Positions 8,497 to 16,837 of a stretch of 64,000 nt of DNA are shown piece after piece. A program made the position numbers and the translations under genes. Source of the stretch: JAVVEG01 sp041751425 (GTDB lineage: Bacteria; Pseudomonadota; Gammaproteobacteria; Pseudomonadales; Pseudohongiellaceae); NCBI GenBank assembly GCA_041751425.1, contig JBGSXL010000010.1, forward strand, positions 37,650 through 101,649, read 5' to 3'. How positions within the stretch are numbered: the first letter of the stretch is position 1; every line of letters starts with the position of its first letter. The notes under the pieces are model-generated. The model made no database searches. It worked only from the letters and a program-made list of their open reading frames with translations, and had not been told where the DNA came from.

Positions 8497-9396
8497 ATGC
8501 GTGTTCAACATTCACTGCTTGTTAATTGCTTAGTCGCTTCCGGGTGGCTGAAGGTTGCGACGCGGATACTCCTGATGCTGGTTTTTGCGACGAAAAGCTG
8601 GGCTGGAGCGATTACTCACCATAATTTTGAATCCACCGAGCTCGGTCGCAGCTTTGCCTACAATCTATATACACCGGAAGGCTATGAAAATTCGGGATTG
8701 CATTACCCGGTCTTGTACCTACTGCATGGCGCAGGTGGAACGGAGAACAGTTGGGTGGAACAAGGTGGTATAGAGGCTACAGTGGATGCCTTGATTGCTG
8801 CCGGCAGTGTTCCACCGCAGTTGATAGTCATACCGGCAGATCCCAATTTCTGGTGGGCTGACTCGAGAGAGGAGTCAGCGCAGACTGCCTTGATACATGA
8901 ATTGATTCCGCACATTGACGCCAACTACAGAACGCTGAACAGCAGAGACGGTCGTGCTATCGCCGGTTATTCTGCAGGGGGTTTTGGAACCGTCAACGCG
9001 GCGCTGCACTACCCTCAACTTTTTGCCGCTGCTGCGGCGTTGAGCCCTGCGGTTTATGCACCGGTTCCACCCGCCAGCTCCTCTGCTACGCGCATAGAGA
9101 TTTTTCAAACTGATGGGCAGTTTGACCCGGTGCTGTGGGCATCATTGAATTGGGTGTCGGTGATCAACGCTTATAAACAGAGCAATACTATCGTGCCCTT
9201 CTATATCAATAGTGGAGATCATGACCGCTTTGATATTGCTTTCCATGCCGCCGGATTTTTCCAGACACTGCGAGAGCATCAGCCGGAATTTGTAGAATTA
9301 CGCATTTTCGATGGGGATCACGACTTTGCAGCCTGGGGTGGGTCTGTAGGGGCTGCCATGCAATATATGGCAGGATTTCTGGCTGCTCCGCAGTGA
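8497..9396 (+). CDS. Secreted alpha/beta-hydrolase esterase (esterase D / Esterase_put family)
   Basis: A 299-residue exported serine esterase. A hydrophobic signal sequence ends near residue 37 (SWA/GA). The oxyanion strand YLLHGAGG is near 74-81 and the nucleophile elbow GYSAGG at 157-162 places the catalytic serine at 159. A C-terminal GDHDFAAW supplies the probable catalytic histidine. This arrangement is that of the feruloyl-esterase/enterochelin-esterase-like group, which hydrolyses ester bonds outside the cytoplasm. The start at 8497 has an AAGGAG site 9 bases upstream. It faces a TonB receptor gene read in the opposite direction. One idea is that it processes an imported ester such as a siderophore, but nothing in the sequence fixes the substrate. 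Confidence 0.85.
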   Translation: MRVQHSLLVNCLVASGWLKVATRILLMLVFATKSWAGAITHHNFESTELGRSFAYNLYTPEGYENSGLHYPVLYLLHGAGGTENSWVEQGGIEATVDALIAAGSVPPQLIVIPADPNFWWADSREESAQTALIHELIPHIDANYRTLNSRDGRAIAGYSAGGFGTVNAALHYPQLFAAAAALSPAVYAPVPPASSSATRIEIFQTDGQFDPVLWASLNWVSVINAYKQSNTIVPFYINSGDHDRFDIAFHAAGFFQTLREHQPEFVELRIFDGDHDFAAWGGSVGAAMQYMAGFLAAPQ

Positions 9397-9407
9397 GATT
9401 CACTGCG
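9389..9407. terminator. Short perfect hairpin at the convergent gene ends
   Basis: CGCAGTGA and TCACTGCG form an 8 bp perfect stem around a 3-base loop. The hairpin includes the esterase stop codon and sits 19 bp before the end of the opposing TonB-receptor gene. There is no clear U-tract on either strand, so it may stop transcription only weakly or protect 3' ends. Confidence 0.4.
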
Positions 9408-9426
9408 AAACAACCACAAAAAATTC

Positions 9427-11484
9427 TCAGAATCGCATATTCAGGCTTAGCCGCAATGATCGGGGCTCAACCGGGTGAAAGTGAATATCCTCCTGCGCTG
9501 TCAATTCGCCCGGTAGCTGAGACTCGTAGAAGTAGGTGATGTCTCTGTCATCGCTGTCGAACATGTTCAACACTTCCAAAGTAGCTGAAAGATTCGGTGT
9601 GAAGGAATAGGTGCTTTGCATGTTGACCAGAAAGGTGCCATCGGAGGTAGGGCGCCCGGACTCAATAAGTGGCGCATCTCCCAGATAACGCACGCGCAAT
9701 CCACCGCTCCAGTTTTCGGCATCCACAACAGATAGTCCCAATGATGCTGTTTTAGCAACGGAATTAGGAATACGGTTGTCGGCTCCAACACCGGAAAAAC
9801 GAGCGCGGGTCAGGGTAAAGTCAGCATCAATCAGCAGCCAGTCGGTGGCTGCATACACGGCACTGAATTCCAGACCGCGGCGTTTGCTCTTGTCCAGTGC
9901 CTCGGTTGCGCCCGCATCACCCACATATACCAATTCCGAGTCGAGAGTCATCGTAAATGCCGACAGCGCGATCTGTGTGCGGGGAATAATGGAACTGCGT
10001 AATCCCAACTCCACGCTCTGTGCTTTGGCCAACGGGTCTACCGTGTCCGCCGCGTCGCCACTGACCGGATCGATGCGGATTGTGGTTCCGCGTGCATCAT
10101 TGCTATGGAAGCCCTGCCCGACGCTGAAAAAATATTCGGTATGCCCTGCCGGGCTGTATATGAAATTGAGTTTGGGACTTAATAGTGATTCGCTGCCGGT
10201 GCCGCTGTTGATGGCGATGTCAGCATCGACATCAAAGCGGTAGTGATCCGCACGCAGACCCAGTACCGTGCGAAAATTGTCATGCCATTGTTGCTGCAGC
10301 GAAATCCACGCACTGCTCAGCGACTGCGCTACGCTGTCTTCGCGCGTCACAGTATGTGCGATGCGTTGCTGCGTTTTGTACAAGCCGACATCTATGTCGT
10401 CCAGGCGGCTTTGCAGGCCTATACTGATTTCGCTGGGGACCCCGGTTACCTCAGTTTCAATACGGTAGCTGGTGTCAAATCCATAGACGCGGCGATCATC
10501 AGCCTGCTGAAACTGGTCACCACGAACGGGATCTTCAAGGAAGTAGGTGAAATTTGAAAACAGATCCAGCTGGTAATCCATGACATATGCACTAAAATCC
10601 AGATCACCCGCACCCCATTGTTGATCGGCGCTGAAAGAAAGACTGCTGCGTCGTGACTCGCCACCAGCGGTGGGATCAATATTGCCGAAACGGTCGATAC
10701 TGCCATCCTGGACAGCCCGTAGCGGAATCTGATCAGTCGCCGTCCAGTCGTTGTGGTAAGTCATCGCCGTGACTGCCCAACTGCCACTGTCTCTTTGTTG
10801 ATGGTATTTGATTAAGCCTTTGCGCTTGTCCAGGTCCTGATCCAGTTGCCAGGGTCCGGCATAACGTGTCAGGGCGCCGGCAAGAGTCAGATGCCCACCA
10901 CTTCCTGTTGCGAAGGATTGACCGGCAAACAACCGTTGGAAGTCATTTTCACCTGCGGTCAGGCTGACAAGTCCGTCTTCGAGTCTGTCGGTGTAGTGGA
11001 ATTCCGTGGAGCCGGCAGTCGCGAAATCACCGATATTGGCGTAGTAGGGGCCTTTGCGATATGCGAGCCACTCGACCAGTTCCGGGATAACAAAGTTGAT
11101 ATCCGCATACCCCTGTCCGTGTGCATGCGTTGGCATATTGACGGGCATGCCATCCACGCGCATGGCCAGATCCGTTCCGTGATCAAGATTGAATCCACGC
11201 AGGAAGTATTGATTGGCCTTACCTTCACCACTATGTTGCGTGGCGATAACACCGGGAATAAACTCCAGCAGTTCCGCAGGACGTGATATGGGGCGCTGCA
11301 AAAGTTGCGTACCAAACACCAGTCCTTCCGTTGCAGTTTGTGGATCTCCGGTCAGTGCGTTGTTGTCACCAAGAACTATGATTTCTTCAATATTGTTACC
11401 GGTCAGGCCTGCCGACAAAACGGCAGGAGCATGCAAGCCGGTCATGGCGAATGAGATGGCGATAGCAAGACGGCGTTGATTCAT
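9427..11484 (-). CDS. TonB-dependent outer-membrane receptor
   Basis: A 685-residue outer-membrane active transporter. It has a signal peptide (cut near residue 25, VLSA/GL), a TonB-box-like segment EEIIVLG at about 33-39, a plug domain containing IPGVIATQHSGEGKANQYFLR, and a long beta-barrel ending in the typical terminal phenylalanine (LSLNMRF). The ribosome-binding site AGGAAG precedes the ATG. The motif FNLDHGTDLAMRVDGMPVNM belongs to a receptor subgroup with unassigned ligand; histidine-rich plug residues (PTHAHGQGYAD) hint at metal chelates, but this is inference. It is read divergently from the BlaI-type regulator and M56 peptidase, which could control it. It is convergent with the esterase. 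Confidence 0.92.
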   Translation of the reverse strand: MNQRRLAIAISFAMTGLHAPAVLSAGLTGNNIEEIIVLGDNNALTGDPQTATEGLVFGTQLLQRPISRPAELLEFIPGVIATQHSGEGKANQYFLRGFNLDHGTDLAMRVDGMPVNMPTHAHGQGYADINFVIPELVEWLAYRKGPYYANIGDFATAGSTEFHYTDRLEDGLVSLTAGENDFQRLFAGQSFATGSGGHLTLAGALTRYAGPWQLDQDLDKRKGLIKYHQQRDSGSWAVTAMTYHNDWTATDQIPLRAVQDGSIDRFGNIDPTAGGESRRSSLSFSADQQWGAGDLDFSAYVMDYQLDLFSNFTYFLEDPVRGDQFQQADDRRVYGFDTSYRIETEVTGVPSEISIGLQSRLDDIDVGLYKTQQRIAHTVTREDSVAQSLSSAWISLQQQWHDNFRTVLGLRADHYRFDVDADIAINSGTGSESLLSPKLNFIYSPAGHTEYFFSVGQGFHSNDARGTTIRIDPVSGDAADTVDPLAKAQSVELGLRSSIIPRTQIALSAFTMTLDSELVYVGDAGATEALDKSKRRGLEFSAVYAATDWLLIDADFTLTRARFSGVGADNRIPNSVAKTASLGLSVVDAENWSGGLRVRYLGDAPLIESGRPTSDGTFLVNMQSTYSFTPNLSATLEVLNMFDSDDRDITYFYESQLPGELTAQEDIHFHPVEPRSLRLSLNMRF

Positions 11485-11736
11485 AAATTACTTCCTGATC
11501 CGGGTGTATAATTACGGGCTGCCTGCATGGAAAATTACCGTTTAATGACGGAAAATCAGCCCGGTTGTGCAAAAGCTGCGGCAGTGCTAGCCTAACAGCG
11601 CTGCAGATTGTAGAGATGTGTACCGGCAAGCGTAAGCTTTTCCAGCTCAGGTGCAGCTTGCAGCTGGCTAAGTAATTGTTATTAAAGAATTTTAAACCCT
11701 GGAATTAAACCGATACCTACTCGGCATTTACAGAAA

Positions 11737-12168
11737 ATGATCAAACAACGCGCTGCGTCAAATGTACTGCCCAATACTTTGGGAGAGCTGGAATTGCTGG
11801 TGCTGGAAGCGCTTTGGCAACAACCGCACCTAGACGCAAAAGCCATCTGTGAAAAACTGCCACGCAATAAAGTGCCATCCCTCAGCACTGTGCAATCTAC
11901 GCTCGAACGGCTTTATAAGAAGAATCTGGTCGATCGTATCAAGCAAGGTCACTCATACAATTATTTCAGCAGCGTATCGCGATCAAAATTACTGGCGCGT
12001 CTTATGAGTGATGTCATACATCTATTGCATGATGGTCGTCTGGAAACTATTTTGAGCAGTTTCGTCAATGTTGCAGCGGACCTGGATGACAAATCGTTGA
12101 CGGCTCTGGAGGCGTTGATTCAATCCAAGCGTGACGAACTGGAAGGAGGCAAACATCATGTTGAATGA
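11737..12168 (+). CDS. BlaI/MecI/CopY-family transcriptional repressor
   Basis: A 143-residue winged-helix regulator. The GELELLVLEALWQ start and the recognition-helix region LSTVQSTLERLYKKNLVDR, followed by the wing GHSYNYFS, are typical of BlaI/MecI/CopY. These proteins bind DNA as dimers and are inactivated by proteolysis or metal binding. The gene overlaps the following M56 peptidase by 11 bp, the classic repressor-sensor pairing. It is divergent from the TonB receptor, so the 252 bp between them is the likely operator region. I did not find a standard TACA-n-TGTA operator there. The ribosome-binding site of this gene is weak. Confidence 0.88.
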   Translation: MIKQRAASNVLPNTLGELELLVLEALWQQPHLDAKAICEKLPRNKVPSLSTVQSTLERLYKKNLVDRIKQGHSYNYFSSVSRSKLLARLMSDVIHLLHDGRLETILSSFVNVAADLDDKSLTALEALIQSKRDELEGGKHHVE

Positions 12169-13105
12169 CATTGGTTCGTTTGCTGCGGTCTGGTTGATAT
12201 GCTGGGTCGTGCTCGGTTTGTTGTTTGCAGCCTTTTACAATTTCCTGCGTCCGGTGCTGATGCGATTACACCCGCGTAATGGAAGTGCGCTGCTATTAAT
12301 CTATTTGGCCTGTCCGTTAGCCCTGAGCTTAATGGTTGCTCTGGTGATGTTTATGCCCGAGGCGGAAGCAGTTTTGGTCGGGAATCATTGTCACGAAGAC
12401 TGCCTTAGTCATGCACCTTTGCTGGATTCAACTTTGCTTGCCTCCTTCGGCATCGTTTGTTTGCTGACTGTCATAGGTGCCCTGGCGCTGCGGTCTACAA
12501 AAACATTGATGCGCTCCCTGCAATTGCACAAGCAGTTTGAAATTTTGGCGAAATCGCATGCCGGTTACTGCCTGATGAAGACAGATACGCCTATGGTTTT
12601 CACGCTGGGGTGGTTGAACCCTGTGGTTTATGTCAGCGATGCGTTGCTCAGGCATTGTAGCGAAAAGGATCTTGCCGTTATTCTGAGTCACGAGAATGCG
12701 CATAAAACACGACTGGATAATCTGCGACTTTTAGCAGCGCATGCATTCAGTGCAGGCCTGCCCTATGAAATCGTTCGCAAGATGAGCAAGGACCTGGCCA
12801 TGTTGACGGAGCAGGCTTGCGATTTCAAAGCGGCAGAGCAATATGGCTATCTGGAAGTTGCTGAGGTGCTGCTGAAAATAAAACGTATATTGCTGCGCTA
12901 TAATCAACCGGTACCAATTGGCGCACAAGGGTTTGCTGAGTCTCAGGTAGAGGATCGCGTGAAAGCGCTGTTGGAAGCAAACAAAAAAGTAGCGCTGAAT
13001 CAGTGGCAAATTGCCGGGTTCTTCGCGTTTACTGTGTTTTGTGTACTCATGTTGGTTGACCCCATGCACCACGCAGCAGAATGGCTCTTTGGCCTTACCG
13101 GGTAA
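12158..13105 (+). CDS. M56-family (BlaR1-like) integral membrane metallopeptidase sensor
   Basis: A 315-residue inner-membrane zinc protease. Membrane helices lie at about 8-30, 45-67, 92-111 and 290-308. The zinc motif HENAH (HExxH) is at 178-182, with a downstream glutamate in LTEQACD (E218) as probable third ligand. Family members sense a signal outside the cell and cleave the cognate BlaI repressor. It stops soon after the last helix and has no penicillin-binding sensor domain, so it is unlikely to be a beta-lactam sensor. Between helices 2 and 3 it carries NHCHEDCLSH (76-85), a possible periplasmic metal site. A strong GGAAGGAGG ribosome-binding site lies within the end of the repressor gene, so the pair is translationally coupled. 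Confidence 0.85.
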   Translation: MLNDIGSFAAVWLICWVVLGLLFAAFYNFLRPVLMRLHPRNGSALLLIYLACPLALSLMVALVMFMPEAEAVLVGNHCHEDCLSHAPLLDSTLLASFGIVCLLTVIGALALRSTKTLMRSLQLHKQFEILAKSHAGYCLMKTDTPMVFTLGWLNPVVYVSDALLRHCSEKDLAVILSHENAHKTRLDNLRLLAAHAFSAGLPYEIVRKMSKDLAMLTEQACDFKAAEQYGYLEVAEVLLKIKRILLRYNQPVPIGAQGFAESQVEDRVKALLEANKKVALNQWQIAGFFAFTVFCVLMLVDPMHHAAEWLFGLTG

Positions 13106-13147
13106 AAGCCGGATCAGCTTGTCCCCACTGTCCACACCGGAATTGCT

Positions 13148-14176
13148 ATGAAGTTGTTTGGCTGCTCACAAGATAACGGGTTTACGGTGTTGAATTTCGG
13201 TCACTTCAGGAAAGGAATATTTGTCATCGTGCCCTTGCTCACATTACTGAGCAAACCCGCGATGGCTGCCGATTCCGAGGAAATAAAACGCAGCATCGAT
13301 GGTATCGATTTCGAAAGTGCATGGAACTGGCTGGAAACCCGCCGCGATGATATGTCGCGCAATGTGTCCAATGTTGGCAAGTATCTGGACGATTGGCTTG
13401 CGGGCGAGGGCGTGGGTGAACGCAACAATGAAAGTTATTTACGCTTACGTATCAACCAACGCATCAGCCGTTATGACTCCTATGAAGGCAATGTCCGTAT
13501 CAGTGGCAAAATAGATCTGCCGCGCGCCACTGAGCGTTGGAAACTGATTGTTGAGTCCGAGGATACTGAGACCAATTCACTCAGTGACCAGCGTCTGAAT
13601 AATATTCGTCCTTCTTCCCTCTCCGGTGGATTCAGTTACGAGCTGCCAGAGCGTGATGGTTGGCGAATGAATCACGATGTGGGTATTCGCGGCGTACCAC
13701 TGGATCCCTTTTATCGGTTTGTCAGTCGCTTTGGGAAAGAGATCAATGACAAGTGGTACGGTGGGCTGAATCATAAAATCTGGTATCACCATTCCAAGGG
13801 TTGGGGGCAGGATGCCAGAATATACTTCAGCCGCAACATTACTGAAGGGATCAATTTCCGTATTGATTCCGAAGTTAATTTTCGGGACGACAGAAACGAA
13901 TTTGAATTCGGACAGTACTTCTCATTACATCGTTCTCTGGGCGAGAGGGAAACTCTTACTTATGAGCTGGGTGTTATCGGTATCAGTCAACCAGCTGCCC
14001 GCGTTGAAAATTATTACGTGCAAGCGGTATATCGCAAGGCAATTTACGAGGATTGGCTTGTCATGGAGCTTGCGCCACAACTGATTGCCGCCCGGGAAAA
14101 CAGTTGGAAACCAGACCCGCAGTTCCAGTTCAATCTGGAAGTCTACTTTTTTGATTTCGGGTCACCATCCAGATAG
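13148..14176 (+). CDS. Putative outer-membrane beta-barrel protein of unknown function
   Basis: A 342-residue exported protein with a long signal sequence (hydrophobic core about residues 23-36, likely cut AMA/AD near 40). After a helical segment (about 45-85) the rest shows alternating aromatic/polar strands such as YLRLRINQRIS, WKLIVESEDTE and FQFNLEVYFFDF, which fits a small outer-membrane barrel. No family is recognised. It lies 42 bp after the M56 peptidase and 10 bp before a thioesterase on the same strand, so it may belong to the sensor operon. Its role is unknown; an outer-membrane component of the same response is a reasonable inference. Confidence 0.65.
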   Translation: MKLFGCSQDNGFTVLNFGHFRKGIFVIVPLLTLLSKPAMAADSEEIKRSIDGIDFESAWNWLETRRDDMSRNVSNVGKYLDDWLAGEGVGERNNESYLRLRINQRISRYDSYEGNVRISGKIDLPRATERWKLIVESEDTETNSLSDQRLNNIRPSSLSGGFSYELPERDGWRMNHDVGIRGVPLDPFYRFVSRFGKEINDKWYGGLNHKIWYHHSKGWGQDARIYFSRNITEGINFRIDSEVNFRDDRNEFEFGQYFSLHRSLGERETLTYELGVIGISQPAARVENYYVQAVYRKAIYEDWLVMELAPQLIAARENSWKPDPQFQFNLEVYFFDFGSPSR

Positions 14177-14186
14177 AGAGCAGTGA

Positions 14187-14630
14187 ATGACTGAACAAAA
14201 TAGAATGCTGGGTGCTGGTTTGATCTTCATGAAACCAGGGCATTGCGCTGGTGATCTGGTAGAAGCATCCAAGTGGAACATCGTACGTGAAGAGCGTGGT
14301 CTGGTAGAAGTTGATGTCCATATACCCACGCATATGCTGAATCCCCGCAAACAATTGTTCGGTGGTTTTACCGGCACTTATGTGGACATGATCTCCATCT
14401 ACACGGCACGCACCCTGTATGATAATCAGGCCGATTTCTGGGCCTCCACTATCAATATGCGCATTGACTATTTAGAGCCTGTATTTGGTCCGCGTGTATT
14501 GTTGCGTGGGGAACTGATCAAGCAGGGCAAGTCTACATCGCTGGTGGCAACACACTTTATAGACGAACAGGGAAACAAGCTCGTCTACGCTATCACTACA
14601 CTGCGTATGTTGGACAAGCGGGAAGATTGA
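14187..14630 (+). CDS. PaaI-type hotdog-fold thioesterase
   Basis: A 147-residue protein with the hotdog thioesterase pattern: a N-terminal substrate loop, the helix segment LFGGFTGTYVDMISIYTAR and the strand INMRIDYLEPVFGPRVLLRGELIKQGKS are typical of the PaaI/DUF4442 group that hydrolyses acyl-CoA thioesters. It is cytoplasmic and has no signal peptide. It begins 10 bp after the putative outer-membrane protein, behind an AGAGAG site, and ends 6 bp before the convergent glnK gene. The acyl substrate is not predictable. Confidence 0.82.
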   Translation: MTEQNRMLGAGLIFMKPGHCAGDLVEASKWNIVREERGLVEVDVHIPTHMLNPRKQLFGGFTGTYVDMISIYTARTLYDNQADFWASTINMRIDYLEPVFGPRVLLRGELIKQGKSTSLVATHFIDEQGNKLVYAITTLRMLDKRED

Positions 14631-14636
14631 TTCCGT

Positions 14637-14975
14637 TCAGACAGCATCGTCGCCGGTTTCGCCTGTGCGAATTCGCACGGTCTGCTCAAGATTGACGACA
14701 AAAATCTTGCCGTCGCCGATATGACCGGTGTTGGCAGCCTTGCAGATTGCTTCTATAGCCTGATCTACCATGGAGTCAGCCACAGCTATTTCCAGTTTTG
14801 CCTTGGGCAGGAAGTCCACTACATATTCGGCACCACGATACAATTCCGTGTGGCCTTTCTGACGCCCAAAACCTTTTACTTCAGTCACAGTCATACCACT
14901 GATGCCCAGATCGGAAAGTGCTTCGCGCACATCATCGGATTTAAATGGTTTGATAATCGCCGTAATCAGTTTCAT
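14637..14975 (-). CDS. glnK: Nitrogen regulatory protein P-II (GlnK/GlnB)
   Basis: A 112-residue PII signal protein, the exact family length. It forms trimers that report 2-oxoglutarate and ATP/ADP status to ammonium transporters, adenylyltransferase or NtrB. The T-loop contains GRQKGHTELYRGAEYVV with the uridylylation site at Tyr51; the B-loop TGHIGDGKIFV and the C-loop RIRTGE are intact. The ATG at 14975 has an AGGAGACAGCTC ribosome-binding site; longer in-frame starts lack the family N-terminus. No amtB or glnA lies next to it, so whether it is GlnK or GlnB is uncertain. No sigma-54 promoter is obvious upstream. It follows the MFS transporter on the same strand, separated by a hairpin. Confidence 0.93.
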   Translation of the reverse strand: MKLITAIIKPFKSDDVREALSDLGISGMTVTEVKGFGRQKGHTELYRGAEYVVDFLPKAKLEIAVADSMVDQAIEAICKAANTGHIGDGKIFVVNLEQTVRIRTGETGDDAV

Positions 14976-15063
14976 GAGCTGTCTCCTGCCGATGTTCTTT
15001 GAACGTGGCGGTGTTTTGTTTTTGTAATTCAATACAAACTTATGCGCCGAATGACAGTAAGCG

Positions 15064-15099
15064 CTGCCGCCGGGAAAGGTTGTAACCACCCGGCGGCAG
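15064..15099. terminator. GC-rich hairpin between the MFS gene and glnK
   Basis: CTGCCGCCGGG and CCCGGCGGCAG form an 11 bp perfect stem, and the loop can fold a further GGTT/AACC stem. It lies between the end of the minus-strand transporter gene (15126) and the start of glnK (14975). It lacks a U-run, so it could be a factor-assisted terminator or an RNA-stability element. Confidence 0.45.
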
Positions 15100-15125
15100 A
15101 ACTTTATCATGAGACTCGTTGTAAA

Positions 15126-16343
15126 TCACCTGATTGGTGGCAGCAGTTTTACTGCCTGTATCAGAGGCAACATGATCAGCGCAAACATCAGAATGGAGAG
15201 TAAACCCAGCACATTCAGTGTGGCGGACAATCCCTGATGTTCTGCCATGTATCCCACCAATGGACCCGTCAGGATAAATCCAAAACGAAACAGCAGACTG
15301 GTCAGGGAGTTTGCCGTTGCGCGAAAACTACCCGGGACTCTGTTGTTCAGAGCATTGACCAGTATCACCTGATACAGGCCGCGGCTGAAAAACAGAATGA
15401 AACACACCAGTATCCCAGACCATCCACCGAACCACGCCATGCCGAAATGACCTACGATCGGTAGTACTCCAATGACTATCAGTGCGAATACAGCACCGGT
15501 TCGTTTCTCCAGCACATAGCCACACTTGTTGGCGACGGCGACTGTCAAACTCTGCGCAAACCATAGTATGCCGAATATCCCCAGCGTCAGCCCTTTCTCT
15601 TCCCAGTACGGTTGTACCAGCCAGATAACATTGAACGTTACCAGGTTATAAATCGGGATAGCGATAAACAATTTACGCAACAACTTGTCACCAAACAGCA
15701 GATGCTTATAGATAGCTCTGACGCTGATGGTTGCTGTCGACGGAAGTACCTGTTGGCCGTGTTCATTGGTAACAGGCGGCTCAATGACCAGCAGCGCCAG
15801 AAGCAGACATACCCAGGCAATCAATGATTGCATAAGCACCATCAAATCAAATGACCACAGTGCCAGCAGACCGCCAAGCAGCGCACCGGAACCTTCCGCT
15901 ACCGATTTGATGAAACCGAGTTGAGCCAGGCTGTAAGTGTGTTCCTTCTCCTCTGCTGCCAACGCTTTTTCAGAATCAAACAGCAAAGCCAGATCGGCGC
16001 CGGATAACATACTCATGGCGACGCCCAGGATAACTTCGAAAACAACCAGTCCCCAGAATCCATCCGCGAAATTGAGCCAGAAGAATCCAGCACCATGTGC
16101 GGCACTACCAATCAACAAAGCCAGTCGGCGGCCCATCACATCCGCAAAATAGCCTGAAGGTGCCTCCAGCACCACAATCACAAAAGCATAGATCGCCTGC
16201 AGATAGAAAATCTCGGACAGGCTCAGACCTTTAGATTGGAAAAAGGGTACCAACACCGGCACTATCAACATGAACATGTGAAAGAACGCCAGCGCGTAGA
16301 CAATTTTTATGTTTCTTTTCAGTTTGTGTACCACAATTCTCAC
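15126..16343 (-). CDS. Major facilitator superfamily transporter
   Basis: A 405-residue inner-membrane transporter with about 12 predicted helices in two halves. The loop 2-3 signature appears as GYFADVMGRRLALLIG, followed by a helix 4-5 region with GAAHG. The N-terminus is basic (MRIVVHKLKRNIK) before the first helix. This is a member of the broad drug/metabolite MFS group; the substrate is not predictable. The gene is preceded by a hairpin with U-rich arms (16374-16426) and a 46-codon open frame (16453-16593), which together look like a transcription-attenuation leader. If so, expression would be controlled by translation of that leader, as known for some drug-efflux and amino-acid genes. 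Confidence 0.85.
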   Translation of the reverse strand: MRIVVHKLKRNIKIVYALAFFHMFMLIVPVLVPFFQSKGLSLSEIFYLQAIYAFVIVVLEAPSGYFADVMGRRLALLIGSAAHGAGFFWLNFADGFWGLVVFEVILGVAMSMLSGADLALLFDSEKALAAEEKEHTYSLAQLGFIKSVAEGSGALLGGLLALWSFDLMVLMQSLIAWVCLLLALLVIEPPVTNEHGQQVLPSTATISVRAIYKHLLFGDKLLRKLFIAIPIYNLVTFNVIWLVQPYWEEKGLTLGIFGILWFAQSLTVAVANKCGYVLEKRTGAVFALIVIGVLPIVGHFGMAWFGGWSGILVCFILFFSRGLYQVILVNALNNRVPGSFRATANSLTSLLFRFGFILTGPLVGYMAEHQGLSATLNVLGLLSILMFALIMLPLIQAVKLLPPIR

Positions 16344-16373
16344 CGCTTTCCCTGGTCTGACTTTTTATTCTGG

Positions 16374-16426
16374 CCAAAAGAAAAGGCCCCTAAATTCGAC
16401 TGGAACTTAGAGGCCTTTGCTTTTGG
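16374..16426 (-). terminator. Hairpin with U-rich 3' arm in the MFS gene leader (possible attenuator)
   Basis: Twenty-base arms (16374-16393 and 16407-16426) pair with two non-Watson-Crick positions, one of which becomes a G-U pair on the minus-strand RNA. On that strand the descending arm ends in CCUUUUCUUUU, so a shorter GC-rich inner stem followed by a U-tract can form an intrinsic terminator 31 bases before the MFS start codon. A plus-strand U-run (GGAATTTTTT) also follows, so it may act in both directions. Confidence 0.6.
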
Positions 16427-16452
16427 AATTTTTTAATTCGATGAACTAGAAA

Positions 16453-16593
16453 TTACTCCTGGCAGACCTCCTGCCAAATCTTTACCCACACGACAGACGT
16501 GCGCGTGCATAGGCGAACATCGCTGGCGGCGATATTTTTCTGCACAGGCATGGCTGACATGTCGTGTTGGGATTGGTTATTGAAATACTGCAT
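16453..16593 (-). CDS. Candidate 46-residue leader peptide upstream of the MFS gene
   Basis: An ATG-to-TAA frame of 47 codons on the minus strand, ending 26 bases before the terminator-like hairpin and 109 bases before the MFS start. The C-terminal part reads TRTSVVWVKIWQEVCQE, with two tryptophans four residues apart. A small stem (TGGCAG/CTGCCA around GAGGT) overlaps the last codons. The arrangement matches known leader-peptide attenuators, where ribosome stalling near the end of the leader decides whether the terminator forms. The ribosome-binding site is weak; internal ATGs at residues 12 and 15 are alternative starts. No sequence similarity to a known arrest peptide is recognised. Confidence 0.4.
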   Translation of the reverse strand: MQYFNNQSQHDMSAMPVQKNIAASDVRLCTRTSVVWVKIWQEVCQE

Positions 16594-16752
16594 CGGAATA
16601 ATCTACTCAGTTAAATTCAAGCTGCGGATTCTATGCCTTTTATACGACAAGTCAATAACTGCAACAAAATAATCTGAAAAATATTTAGAGACAGGAACTA
16701 TTGCTAAGGTAAAACCATAGCGGGATAGGTAACTTCATGCAGGAAAAAATAT

Positions 16753-16837
16753 TGTGCAGGTAAAATCACTGGGCAAATAAAAGCACTGGGCAGGTAAAAT
16801 TACTGGGGAGGTAAAATTACTGGGGAGGTAAAGAGTC
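16753..16837. repeat. Five tandem 17 bp repeats
   Basis: Five adjacent 17-base units start at 16753, 16770, 16787, 16804 and 16821, with consensus TGGGSAGGTAAAATTAC. The central units differ by one base and the outer ones are more diverged. The array runs across the stop codon of the minus-strand hydrolase (last coding base 16817), so the right-hand unit encodes its final residues. It is too short and lacks spacers for a CRISPR. Replication slippage is the likely origin. Confidence 0.85.

Noticed and set aside
16753..16837. Possible CRISPR array
   Set aside because: Units are 17 bp and directly adjacent with no spacers, so it is a simple tandem repeat.
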